Source: Gemmatimonadota bacterium (lineage in GTDB: Bacteria; Gemmatimonadota; Gemmatimonadetes; Gemmatimonadales; GWC2-71-9). From it: a stretch of DNA of 64,000 bases. The DNA lies in contig QHUZ01000025.1 of assembly GCA_003223395.1 (NCBI GenBank), positions 32,449 through 96,448 on the forward strand, given 5' to 3'. The notes beneath the pieces were generated by a model. It made no database searches, had not been told where the DNA came from, and saw only the letters and a program-made list of their open reading frames with translations. A program made the translations under genes and the position numbers. Positions 50,076 through 57,796 of this stretch are shown piece after piece (position 1 is the first letter of the stretch; every line of letters begins with the position of its first letter).

Positions 50076-52187
50076 TTATTTCACGAGTTCGAACACCAGC
50101 GGCGCTCCGGTCGGCGCGACGCGCACGACCCGCCGCGGCGCTTGCTGGCTTACATGCATCACGAGCGGCAGCTGCATCCCGGACAGCTCGAGTCGGTACG
50201 CCGGGAACGTCCCCGCCGGCACAGCGACGTTCTCGACGGCGGCGACCCTGACGCTGACGACCTTGGTCACGCCTTCGCCGGACGAAAACACGTTCAGGTT
50301 GAACGTCTTGCCTGGCTCGAGCGGCAGGGCAGGCAACAGGACGGCGAGCGCGTTGTCGTCGATCGTGCCGGCGGCCACCGTCGTGTCGACCGTGATCGTC
50401 TTCGGACCGCCGGGCTGCGGCGTCTGGCTCGTGCCTTTCACGCGCCCGCCCGCGTAAGCGAGATGGATCTCCGTGTGCTGACCCTGGACCGTGCTGGTCT
50501 GATCGGTACGACGCATTGACAGGTCGCCGTTCAGCACGACCGTCGACTGCTGCTGGACGAACGAGCCAATCACTGTCGATTCGGTATAGACGATCGAGTC
50601 ACTGGTGACGACAGCCTTCGCAGTCTGACCCCCCAACGCGTTGCCTTGCACCAGGGCCTGGAAACTGTCGCTGCGCGCCACGATCTGACCGCGATCGAAC
50701 GCGACCGGTCCGCCGGTAGGATTCAGCTCGGCGGGATCCATCGCCTTGCCTTCGATGTCTACGAGCCGGACGGGCGCGATCCCCTTGAGCTTGTCATACA
50801 GCGCCTTGGCATCGCCGACGACCACGATGCTCAGGGCATCGCGATGAATCACGCGCTGCGCCGCCGTGCGCGCGCGCGGCGCGGTCACCGCCGCCAGGCG
50901 TTCGCGATAGCGCTGCAGGTAATCGGCGCCGAGGCCGAGCAGCCGGGCCGACGTGACGACCTGCGCGATCTGGCGCGGTGTCTCGATCGTCAACGGGAAC
51001 GAGCCGACGAGGAATCCCTTGGCGCCGCCGAGCTCGCTGTCCGGGATCGTTTCCGTGCGAATCCGGTCGATCTGATGGAGCAGCTCGACGAGCGCGCTGT
51101 CGCTGATTTCGGTGCGGCCCTCAAAGGTCGCCTGCCAGTACCCGAGCCCGCGGTTGCGGCGCAGCGAAGCATACGAGCCGTACGTCCAGCTCTTTTGCTC
51201 GCGCAGGATGGTGAACAGCCGCGAGTCCGAGCCGCCACCCAGGACGTGGATCGCGACCCGCGCGGGGTAGTAGGTCGTGTCGGTCGGGAGGAACGTCGTA
51301 TTCCCGATCACGATGTTCGCCTGGACCGATCCTGGCCTGTTGACCAGCAGAATATCGGTGCCGCGCTTCGTCGGGGTGGTCCGAAAGACGGCGGCCGGCG
51401 CGGCGGCGCCGCGCCAACTGCCGAACACCTGCGCGGCGAGGGCGCGCGCCCGCTCCAGCGTGATGTCGCCAGCGACGACGAGCAGCGAGCCGCCCGGACG
51501 CAGCCGCCGGCCCGCGAACCCCGCGACGTCGTCGCGCGTAATCGCCTTGTAGGCGGCCGCGCTCGTGTTCCGGCCGTACGGATTGCTGCCGAAGATCTCT
51601 TTTTGAAAGACACGCGTGGCCACGTTGCCGGCTTGGGACAACTCCACCTCGAGCGACGACAGGAACCGCGTGCGCGCGAGCTCGAGCTCCTTCTCGGGAT
51701 ACGTTGCACGCCGCGTGACGTCACCGAGCAGCGCAAATGCGAGATCGGCATGATCGCTCAACACGTCGGTCGAGACCGTGAGGAAATCGTCGCCCGCGCT
51801 CGCGCCGATACTGCCGCCCACGCCTTCAATCGTCGCCGAGATCTGCTCGGCGTCGCGCGTAGGCGTGCCTTTGGTCAACAGCTCCGCGACGAGCGCCGCG
51901 ACGCCTTCTTTCCCGGCCGGATCGTAGGCGTTCCCGGCGGGGAAGCTCAGACTGAGGGAGAGCGTCGGCTGTTCGTGGTTCTCGACGAGGAGCAGCGTCA
52001 TTCCGTTCGGCAGCGCCACCTGCTGGAATGGCGGGAACCGGACCGGACGGAGTCGCGCGGCAGCCGGTGGGCGCGCCGGGAAGGGCTCCTGAGCGGAAAT
52101 TTGGACTGTTGGAATGATGGAAAGTGTTATGAGTCCCATCATTCCAACGTTCCAGCATTCCATCATTCCCACATTCCGGCGATTCAT
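50076..52187 (-). CDS. M16-family peptidase-like protein lacking HxxEH, with extra C-terminal domain
   Basis: Up to 703 residues (ATG 52187 overlaps the upstream stop). After the signal region, the M16 fold is seen in VALPNGMTLLLVENHEQPTL, FPAGNAYDPAGKEGVAALVA, PGSVQANIVIGNT and AQRVIHRDALSIVVVGDA. The zinc motif position reads VAALVAELLTKGT instead of HxxEH, so it is the non-catalytic half of a two-chain M16B pair. Residues about 470-703 form an unrelated beta-rich extension (resembling DUF3108-type), ending LVMHVSQQAPRRVVRVAPTG. The signal peptide DNA is a low-complexity repeat and the true start may be the ATG at 52142 or 52139. Confidence 0.82.
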   Translation of the reverse strand: MNRRNVGMMECWNVGMMGLITLSIIPTVQISAQEPFPARPPAAARLRPVRFPPFQQVALPNGMTLLLVENHEQPTLSLSLSFPAGNAYDPAGKEGVAALVAELLTKGTPTRDAEQISATIEGVGGSIGASAGDDFLTVSTDVLSDHADLAFALLGDVTRRATYPEKELELARTRFLSSLEVELSQAGNVATRVFQKEIFGSNPYGRNTSAAAYKAITRDDVAGFAGRRLRPGGSLLVVAGDITLERARALAAQVFGSWRGAAAPAAVFRTTPTKRGTDILLVNRPGSVQANIVIGNTTFLPTDTTYYPARVAIHVLGGGSDSRLFTILREQKSWTYGSYASLRRNRGLGYWQATFEGRTEISDSALVELLHQIDRIRTETIPDSELGGAKGFLVGSFPLTIETPRQIAQVVTSARLLGLGADYLQRYRERLAAVTAPRARTAAQRVIHRDALSIVVVGDAKALYDKLKGIAPVRLVDIEGKAMDPAELNPTGGPVAFDRGQIVARSDSFQALVQGNALGGQTAKAVVTSDSIVYTESTVIGSFVQQQSTVVLNGDLSMRRTDQTSTVQGQHTEIHLAYAGGRVKGTSQTPQPGGPKTITVDTTVAAGTIDDNALAVLLPALPLEPGKTFNLNVFSSGEGVTKVVSVRVAAVENVAVPAGTFPAYRLELSGMQLPLVMHVSQQAPRRVVRVAPTGAPLVFELVK
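52109..52177. repeat. CATTCC-type low-complexity repeat inside a signal peptide
   Basis: Exact 12-base inverted copies TTGGAATGATGG (52109-52120) and CCATCATTCCAA (52136-52147) are followed by further CATTCC units. They encode the unusual MMECWNVGMMG part of the M16 protein N-terminus on the minus strand. Confidence 0.6.
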
Positions 52188-53539
52188 CGTCCACCTCCCG
52201 AGGCCGGCGCGGCACCCGCACGGACGATCAGCAGGGTCAGATTGTTCGGCGCGAGATAGAGATTGGCGACGCGTTTCACGTCATCGCTCGTCACGGCGAG
52301 CAAGTGATCGAGATCGGTGTTGATCTCGTCGAGCGACGGATGGAACGTGAGATAGTGGTGCAGCTCCTCTGCCTTTCCCAACGTCGTCTCGCGGTTGTCG
52401 ATGAATCCCGCCCGGAGCGCGTTCTTGGCCTTGTCGAGCTCCGCCGGCGTGATGCCGTTCGCGCGGATGCTGTCGAGCTGGATGCTCAGCAGGCTGTCGA
52501 GCCGATCCGCCGGCACGCCCTGATTGACAATGCCGTATGCGGCCCAGACGCCTGGGCCGTTGCGCGACCCGAACGGATTCAGGAGCGAGCCGGCGCCCAC
52601 CGCTGCCTTCTCGCGGCGCACGACCGAGACATTCAGCCGCGAGCTCTCGCCCTGGCCGACGATGATGTTGAGGATCTCGAGGGCCGGGGTATCGGCGTTG
52701 CGGTGCTCAGGGATGCGATACAACCGCATGACGAGGTCGAGATTCGCTTGGGCGTCATGCACTTCGCGCCGCGCCGGACCTTTGGCCGTGGTGGCGTCGC
52801 AGCGGGGTGGCTCCGGCTCGGCGTGACTGGGCACGCCGGCGAAGTCCTGATTGACTAGGCGCCGCAGCTCCGCCGGCGCAAAATCACCGACCACGACCAC
52901 CGTCGCGTTGTTCGGGGCGTAGTAGGTATCGAAAAACGCCTGTACGTCGGGGAGCTTCGCCGCATCGAGATCGGCCATCGAGCCGATCACCGTGTGCGCG
53001 TACGGGAAGCAGGTCGTGCTGTCGAACGGCCAGGTCAGGCCGTCGGAGAACGCCCCCGCATATGGCTGATTATCCACGCGCAGGCGGCGCTCTTCCTTCA
53101 CCGCCTGCCGCTGATTCTCGAAGTTCTCCTCCGTGATGGCGAGCGACCGCATGCGATCGGCTTCGAGCCACAGCGCGAGGTTCAGACGATTCGACGGCAC
53201 CGTCTCGAAGTAGTTGGTGCGATCCTCGGCGGTGCTGCCGTTGTAGATGCCGCCGGCGCGCTCCACCAGCTGGCCGTGCTCGGATTTCTTCACATGGGCC
53301 GATCCTTCGAACATCATGTGCTCGAAGAGGTGCGCGAAGCCGGAGCGGCCGGGCCGCTCGTTGCGCGAGCCGGCTTCGTACCACACATCGACGGTGACGA
53401 TCGGCGTCGAGTGGTCCTCGGAATAGATGACGCGAAGACCATTGGGAAGCGTGAACTGCTCGAACGCGATGCGGCCCGCGGGCGTCTGCGCCCGCAACGT
53501 TGCAGGAAGAAGCAATACCAGGACGAACAAGTTGCGCAT
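52184..53539 (-). CDS. M16-family zinc metallopeptidase (active subunit)
   Basis: The ATG at 53539 gives 451 residues with a clean signal peptide (MRNLFVLVLLLPATLRAQ); an in-frame ATG 10 codons upstream would spoil it and overlap the previous gene. The catalytic motif HLFEH is at residues 70-74 (HxxEH), with the downstream Glu in LALWLEADRM. Further family features: FTLPNGLRVIYSEDHSTPIV, YAPNNATVVVVGDFAP, and LYLAPNNLTLLIVRAG at the end. It is a periplasmic zinc peptidase that probably works as a heterodimer with the HxxEH-less protein downstream. Confidence 0.92.
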   Translation of the reverse strand: MRNLFVLVLLLPATLRAQTPAGRIAFEQFTLPNGLRVIYSEDHSTPIVTVDVWYEAGSRNERPGRSGFAHLFEHMMFEGSAHVKKSEHGQLVERAGGIYNGSTAEDRTNYFETVPSNRLNLALWLEADRMRSLAITEENFENQRQAVKEERRLRVDNQPYAGAFSDGLTWPFDSTTCFPYAHTVIGSMADLDAAKLPDVQAFFDTYYAPNNATVVVVGDFAPAELRRLVNQDFAGVPSHAEPEPPRCDATTAKGPARREVHDAQANLDLVMRLYRIPEHRNADTPALEILNIIVGQGESSRLNVSVVRREKAAVGAGSLLNPFGSRNGPGVWAAYGIVNQGVPADRLDSLLSIQLDSIRANGITPAELDKAKNALRAGFIDNRETTLGKAEELHHYLTFHPSLDEINTDLDHLLAVTSDDVKRVANLYLAPNNLTLLIVRAGAAPASGGGR

Positions 53540-53543
53540 GGTT

Positions 53544-54410
53544 TCAGGGCTCCACGGGAAAAAGCGCAAGCGCGTTGGTTTCGAGGATGGCCTGTTGCTG
53601 CTCTTTCGTAAGCGGCAGGGCCAGGAACTGATCGATGTTTTGTCGGAGGTCTTTCACGCCCGGGCTGGGCCAATCAGTGCCCCAGAGCACGCGGTCGGTG
53701 AGCTCCGTCAGGCGGGGAAAGTACTCCAGCAGCTTGGAGGGCGGAATGCCCGATACGTCGAGTCTGACTTTCCCATGACGTCGCAGGATGAAAAACGCTT
53801 CCTCCATGTACAACGGCCGTCCACCGTGGGCCATCACGAGCCGGAGGTCGGGAAAATCAATGGCCACGTCGTCCAGCTCCATCGGATTGCCATACTTTGA
53901 CCGCGCGCCGGGAAAAATCGAGGTGCCGGTGTGGATCATGACCGGCAACCCGCGCTCCTCGCAGCGCTGGTAAATCTTGCCCAGCGCCGTGAGGCCATCG
54001 GTGTACGCATTCGCGGGGAAGGCCTGGTGCGGCGGATGCACCTTGAGCAGCCGGATTCCCATATCGATCAACCGATCGACGTCGCCCGCCGGATCGCGCG
54101 TGAAGCGGGCGTGCACGCCGCCGTACGGCAGCAGCCGCTCGAGGTTCGCTTGCGCGTATTTCGCGGCGAAGGTGTTCGTCGAATCGTCGAAGCCCATGAT
54201 GTCGGGACTGGGATAGTTGACCAGGCCGACGCGCCAGACGCCGGACTTGTCCATCACATCGAGCAGAGCGCGCGGATCGTCCATCAAGGAGATCAGGACC
54301 TCCCAATGGTCTTCCTTCCCCTTGCGCATCGCCTCCTGGACTTTGGGCTTGAGCTGGCGCCAAGGCTGGATATGGATGTGGACGTCGGTGATGCGGGTTA
54401 ATCGCTCCAG
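53544..54410 (-). CDS. Amidohydrolase-2 family (TIM-barrel) protein
   Basis: The conserved sequence begins TRITDVHIHIQPWRQLK, with the HxH metal pair, and continues with VYPS-like VGLVNYPSPDIMG, IRLLKVHPPHQAFP, LPVMIHTGTSIFPG, LRLVMAHGGRPLYMEEAF and DRVLWGTDWPSPGVKDL (catalytic Asp). It belongs to the ACMSD/gamma-resorcylate decarboxylase-like superfamily; the substrate is unknown. No ATG, GTG or TTG lies in frame before the HxH motif. I chose a CTG at 54410, which follows GGAAAGGGG and overlaps the upstream gene by 13 bases; the start is uncertain. It has no signal peptide. Confidence 0.75.
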   Translation of the reverse strand: MERLTRITDVHIHIQPWRQLKPKVQEAMRKGKEDHWEVLISLMDDPRALLDVMDKSGVWRVGLVNYPSPDIMGFDDSTNTFAAKYAQANLERLLPYGGVHARFTRDPAGDVDRLIDMGIRLLKVHPPHQAFPANAYTDGLTALGKIYQRCEERGLPVMIHTGTSIFPGARSKYGNPMELDDVAIDFPDLRLVMAHGGRPLYMEEAFFILRRHGKVRLDVSGIPPSKLLEYFPRLTELTDRVLWGTDWPSPGVKDLRQNIDQFLALPLTKEQQQAILETNALALFPVEP

Positions 54411-55249
54411 GTATAGAACCCCTTTCCCGTTTTCTTTCCCAGCTCGCCCTTCTTCACCTTCTCTTTCAGAATCTTCGGCGGCTCGTACTGCGGTTTCCCA
54501 AGCGTGGCGTGCAGGTACTCGGCGATCGCGAGCCGCACATCGAGCCCCACGAGATCGGTGAGCTTGAGCGGCCCCATCGGGTGGTTGTAGCCGAGCTCCA
54601 TCGCCTTGTCGATGTCTTCCGCACTCGCGACGTCCTGCTCGAGCATGCGCATCGCCTCGAGCCCGAGCACCACGCCGAGCCGGCTCGACGCAAAGCCGGG
54701 CGAGTCGCGCACGACGATCGGCTCCTTGCCGAGCCGGCGCGCGAACTCGACGGCGCGCTCGGCCGCGGGTCGGCTGTGGCGCCCGTGGGTGACCACCTCG
54801 ACCAGCTTCATGACGTAAACCGGATTGAAGAAATGCATCCCGACCAGGCGCGCCGGGTGTGCCATCGTCGCGGCGATCTGCCCAATCGATAAGGAAGAGG
54901 TGTTCGTGGCGAGCAGGGCTCCTGGTGGCGCCGCCCGCTCCACGTCCGCAAAGAGCCGCTGTTTGATCGCAAGGTCCTCGACGATCGCCTCGATGACGAT
55001 GTCGGCGGTGGCAACCGCGGCGCCGAGCTGCGGCTCGGCGCGCAGCCGTTCGTGGACCTGATTGCGCTTCTGCTCGGTGAGCTTGCCGCGCTTCAAGCCA
55101 CCTTCGAGCAAGCTCTCGATCTTGCTCATGGCCAGCGGCAAGGCATCGGGTTGTGCGTCGGTGAGCCGGACCTTGCATCCCGCGAGCGCCGCGATGTACG
55201 CGATGCCGTGGCCCATCGTGCCCGCTCCGATGACGGCGACCCGTTTCAT
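54398..55249 (-). CDS. 3-hydroxyacyl-CoA dehydrogenase
   Basis: The ATG at 55249 (ATGA overlap with the GDPD gene stop) gives 283 residues, the usual size for single-domain 3-hydroxybutyryl-CoA dehydrogenases. The NAD-binding motif GAGTMGHGIA starts at residue 8; VIEAIVEDLAIKQRLF, NTSSLSI, GMHFFNPVYVMKLVEVV (catalytic His) and LVGLDVRLAIAEYLH follow, with the C-terminal GKGFYTWSD. It oxidises 3-hydroxyacyl-CoA to 3-oxoacyl-CoA and fits between the hydratases and the thiolase of the same operon. hbd- or paaH-like; chain specificity is not determinable. Confidence 0.92.
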   Translation of the reverse strand: MKRVAVIGAGTMGHGIAYIAALAGCKVRLTDAQPDALPLAMSKIESLLEGGLKRGKLTEQKRNQVHERLRAEPQLGAAVATADIVIEAIVEDLAIKQRLFADVERAAPPGALLATNTSSLSIGQIAATMAHPARLVGMHFFNPVYVMKLVEVVTHGRHSRPAAERAVEFARRLGKEPIVVRDSPGFASSRLGVVLGLEAMRMLEQDVASAEDIDKAMELGYNHPMGPLKLTDLVGLDVRLAIAEYLHATLGKPQYEPPKILKEKVKKGELGKKTGKGFYTWSD

Positions 55250-55932
55250 GCGGCGCGGGACGCGTCCACGATCGGGCGGGCGCGCTCGGGGTGGTTGGTA
55301 CAGATACCATCGACGCCCCACCGGACCAGGTGCTCCATGTCGCCCGGATCATCGACAGTCCAGGCAATAATGCCGGCGCCGAGCCCGTGCACCACCTTCA
55401 CGAGTGCCTCGTCCAGCGTCGCGCGCTCCTGCCAGAGCGTTTGCGCCGACGCATCGTCGAGTGTCTGCTTCGGATTCTTGGTCGGCACCTCGGAGAGGAC
55501 GCCACGCGGGAGCGAGGGCCGTTTCTCACCGAGCCGCCGCACGACGTGGAACGCAAAGCTGTGCACGGCATAGCCGCTCGGGTTCGGGCCGCGATCGAGA
55601 ATCGCCAGAAACTTGTCGTCCCAGCGCGGATCCAGGACTTTCACCTCGACGAACACGTTGAGCTTACCAAGGACGTCGAGCGCCTGGGCGAGCGTGGGGA
55701 TGGGTTCGCCGTTCGCGAGGGGCACGGCGCCGAGGTCGCGCCAGCGCGCCTGCGCAATCGGCAGACCGAGGACCGACGGATCGTGATGGACGACGATCTC
55801 GCCGTCGATCGTGGCGTGGACATCGAGCTCCACGCCGTCGGCTCCCTGGCCGGCGGCCGCACGGAACGCGGCCAGGGAGTTCTCCAGCGCAATGCTGGAG
55901 GCGCCCCGGTGGGCAATCACCAGAGGCTTCAC
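55246..55932 (-). CDS. Glycerophosphodiester phosphodiesterase
   Basis: 228 residues with the GDPD signatures: VIAHRGASSIALENSLAAF (His and Glu ligands), GADGVELDVHATIDGEIVVH and HDPSVLGL, VEVK in mid-protein, and AWTVDDPGDM with GVDGICTNHPERA near the end. Catalyses hydrolysis of glycerophosphodiesters to glycerol-3-phosphate and alcohol. There is no signal peptide, so it is likely cytoplasmic (UgpQ-like). Both ends overlap neighbouring genes by 4 bases, placing a lipid-headgroup enzyme within a CoA-catabolism operon. Confidence 0.9.
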   Translation of the reverse strand: MKPLVIAHRGASSIALENSLAAFRAAAGQGADGVELDVHATIDGEIVVHHDPSVLGLPIAQARWRDLGAVPLANGEPIPTLAQALDVLGKLNVFVEVKVLDPRWDDKFLAILDRGPNPSGYAVHSFAFHVVRRLGEKRPSLPRGVLSEVPTKNPKQTLDDASAQTLWQERATLDEALVKVVHGLGAGIIAWTVDDPGDMEHLVRWGVDGICTNHPERARPIVDASRAA

Positions 55933-57059
55933 TGCTGCAGGCTATCGGCTTTCTTCGGCTCGATCCAGTTCGGCTCCCTCTCGATATCGTGCACGCGCGC
56001 GATGTCTTCGGGCCGCGGGAGCACCGATTCGAGATAGGCCGGATACTTGGCCGCATCGAGGGCCTGTCCGTCCACCGTGAAGTGCTGATGCGCGTACATC
56101 CCGATCCGGCGGTTGAACTTCAGGTCGGGGACCTTGAGCTGCCGTTCGCGCTCGGGGATGAACATGTTCAGCCGCTCGACGAGCTTCACGATCTCCTGGC
56201 GATACAGATTCCGCGCCAGCTCGTTCAGCTTGCTCTTGTCCGGTTCCGCGCCGTTGGTGGGGCTTTCCCGTTCGTCATACCGCCCCTTGAGTCCCCACAC
56301 GTACGCCCAGTGCGCGGACGAGGAATTGTCGGTGCCGAAGAGGTCGAACGCCGTGGGGATCCACTTATAGAAGAAGCGCTGGATCACCTCCGGCGGCATC
56401 TTGCCGGCCTTCACGATCCGCAGCAGTCCATTGTTGCCAGTCCCGAGATGATAGGACTCTTCCTTCAGCATCGGCCCCATGGAACGCGAGAGGGGATCGA
56501 ACGCAGAGACGGACAGCATCTTCAGCTGGAACTTGCCGTCGCGATCGATGAACTGTGTGTAGGTGAAGAAATCGAGCCAGTTGTCGACGATCTCGTTGAA
56601 CGAGCCGAGGAGCCGTTCCCCTTCGTCGGCACGCCGCTCGAGCAGTTTGGCCGCCTCGCGTTTGCCCTCGTCGCCGAAATGGGTGCAGAGCAGATAGGAC
56701 ATCTGCCAGCCGTGGCGCATTTCCTCGGTCATGACGCGCTGCAGCGACAGCAGATCGTAATCGGAGGGCGCGTGCTGCAGCAGGTTGCGCTGCTGCTCCA
56801 CCGACGCGAATTCGGTGTCGCCCTGATACACGATCAGATTGAGGAGGGCGTCGCGGATGCGCTGATCGGGGATGTGCATCACGGTCGGCCATTTGCGCTG
56901 GCCTTTGTAGTGCCCGAACTCGATGTGCGACACTTCGGGCTCGCCGAACTTCGCTTCGAACCCGTACTTGCGTAGATCACCCTGCGGGAGACCAATCGAG
57001 TCCTGCCAGTACCGGAAGTAGTCGATCCAGTCGTCGAAGTTGTAAAGTTTACGGACCAT
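55929..57059 (-). CDS. PaaA/BoxB-family diiron oxygenase subunit
   Basis: 376 residues of the phenylacetic-acid-catabolic family (ferritin-like). Two E-x2-H iron motifs are visible: VMTEEMRHGWQMSYLL and LKEESYHLGTGNNGLL, each with the preceding Glu-rich helix. In PaaA or BoxB such diiron centres epoxidise phenylacetyl-CoA or benzoyl-CoA rings. The length fits a BoxB-like or PaaA-like catalytic chain rather than the short PaaC. No PaaB, C, D or E partner is in the window, so an electron-transfer chain must come from elsewhere. Neighbouring hydratase, thiolase and dehydrogenase genes suggest downstream CoA-ester processing. Confidence 0.75.
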   Translation of the reverse strand: MVRKLYNFDDWIDYFRYWQDSIGLPQGDLRKYGFEAKFGEPEVSHIEFGHYKGQRKWPTVMHIPDQRIRDALLNLIVYQGDTEFASVEQQRNLLQHAPSDYDLLSLQRVMTEEMRHGWQMSYLLCTHFGDEGKREAAKLLERRADEGERLLGSFNEIVDNWLDFFTYTQFIDRDGKFQLKMLSVSAFDPLSRSMGPMLKEESYHLGTGNNGLLRIVKAGKMPPEVIQRFFYKWIPTAFDLFGTDNSSSAHWAYVWGLKGRYDERESPTNGAEPDKSKLNELARNLYRQEIVKLVERLNMFIPERERQLKVPDLKFNRRIGMYAHQHFTVDGQALDAAKYPAYLESVLPRPEDIARVHDIEREPNWIEPKKADSLQQ

Positions 57060-57796
57060 CAGCGATTCCTTATGAGTTGGCGTGCTTCGGGGGTTGCGAA
57101 CAGAACCTCTTGATCGGCGATTTCAACGTCGAGCATTTCTTCCAGCGTGCTGCGGAGCGAGCGGTACAGCGCGGCCTTCGCCTTGCGCACCGCGAGTGGC
57201 GCCATCGCCGCCCACCGCTTGGCGAGGGCCTCGGTTTCGGGGGCGAGGGACTGGTGCGGAACGACGCGGTCGAACAGACCGAGCTGCGCCGCTTCCGCCG
57301 CCGGGACCATGCGCGCGCTCCACACCAGCTCCAGCGCCTTCGAGATGCTTGTCAGGCGGGGCAGGAAGTAGCTGCCGCCCCAATCCGGCCCCAGTCCCAG
57401 CTTGTGAAAGACCTGCCCAATCGACGCATGATCCGACGCCAGCCGGTAGTCGCAGGCGAGCGCCAGATTGGCGCCGCCGCCGGCGGCCGCCCCGTTGACC
57501 GCGGCGAGCACCGGCTTCGGTGCGTTGCGGATCGTGAGCGCGATGTCCTTGCCGGCGCGCACGAGCTGGTCGCCCTGGGTACCGAGGACGCCGAGGTCGG
57601 CGCCGGCGCAGAACGCCTTGCCCGCGCCCGTGATCACGATGACGCGCACCTGATCGGCGGCTGCCAGCATCCGCAGGGCTGCGAGCAGGTCCTCGCACAT
57701 GTCCGGATCGAAGGCATTGGCCTTGTCGGGCCGGTTCAGCATGACGTTCCCGATGTGGTCGCTGATCTCGACGAGGATGCGCTCGTACGCCGCCAT
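57059..57796 (-). CDS. Enoyl-CoA hydratase/isomerase family protein (second copy)
   Basis: The ATG at 57796 shares one base with the thiolase stop; 245 residues. Crotonase signatures: VMLNRPDKANAFDPDM, VIVITGAGKAFCAGADLGVL (oxyanion-hole Gly), KPVLAAVNGAAAGGGANLAL, ACDYRLASDHASIGQVFHKL, GLGPDWGGSYFLPRL. The upstream extension lies inside the thiolase gene and is rejected. It hydrates or isomerises an enoyl-CoA; in a phenylacetate-type pathway it could be the ring-isomerase or hydratase (PaaG/PaaF). The DWGG motif around residue 140 is typical of PaaG-like members. Confidence 0.9.
   Translation of the reverse strand: MAAYERILVEISDHIGNVMLNRPDKANAFDPDMCEDLLAALRMLAAADQVRVIVITGAGKAFCAGADLGVLGTQGDQLVRAGKDIALTIRNAPKPVLAAVNGAAAGGGANLALACDYRLASDHASIGQVFHKLGLGPDWGGSYFLPRLTSISKALELVWSARMVPAAEAAQLGLFDRVVPHQSLAPETEALAKRWAAMAPLAVRKAKAALYRSLRSTLEEMLDVEIADQEVLFATPEARQLIRNR

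Noticed and set aside
50646..52259. 537-residue plus-strand frame across the M16 gene
   Set aside because: Antisense to a conserved peptidase family protein, with Arg-rich low-information sequence.
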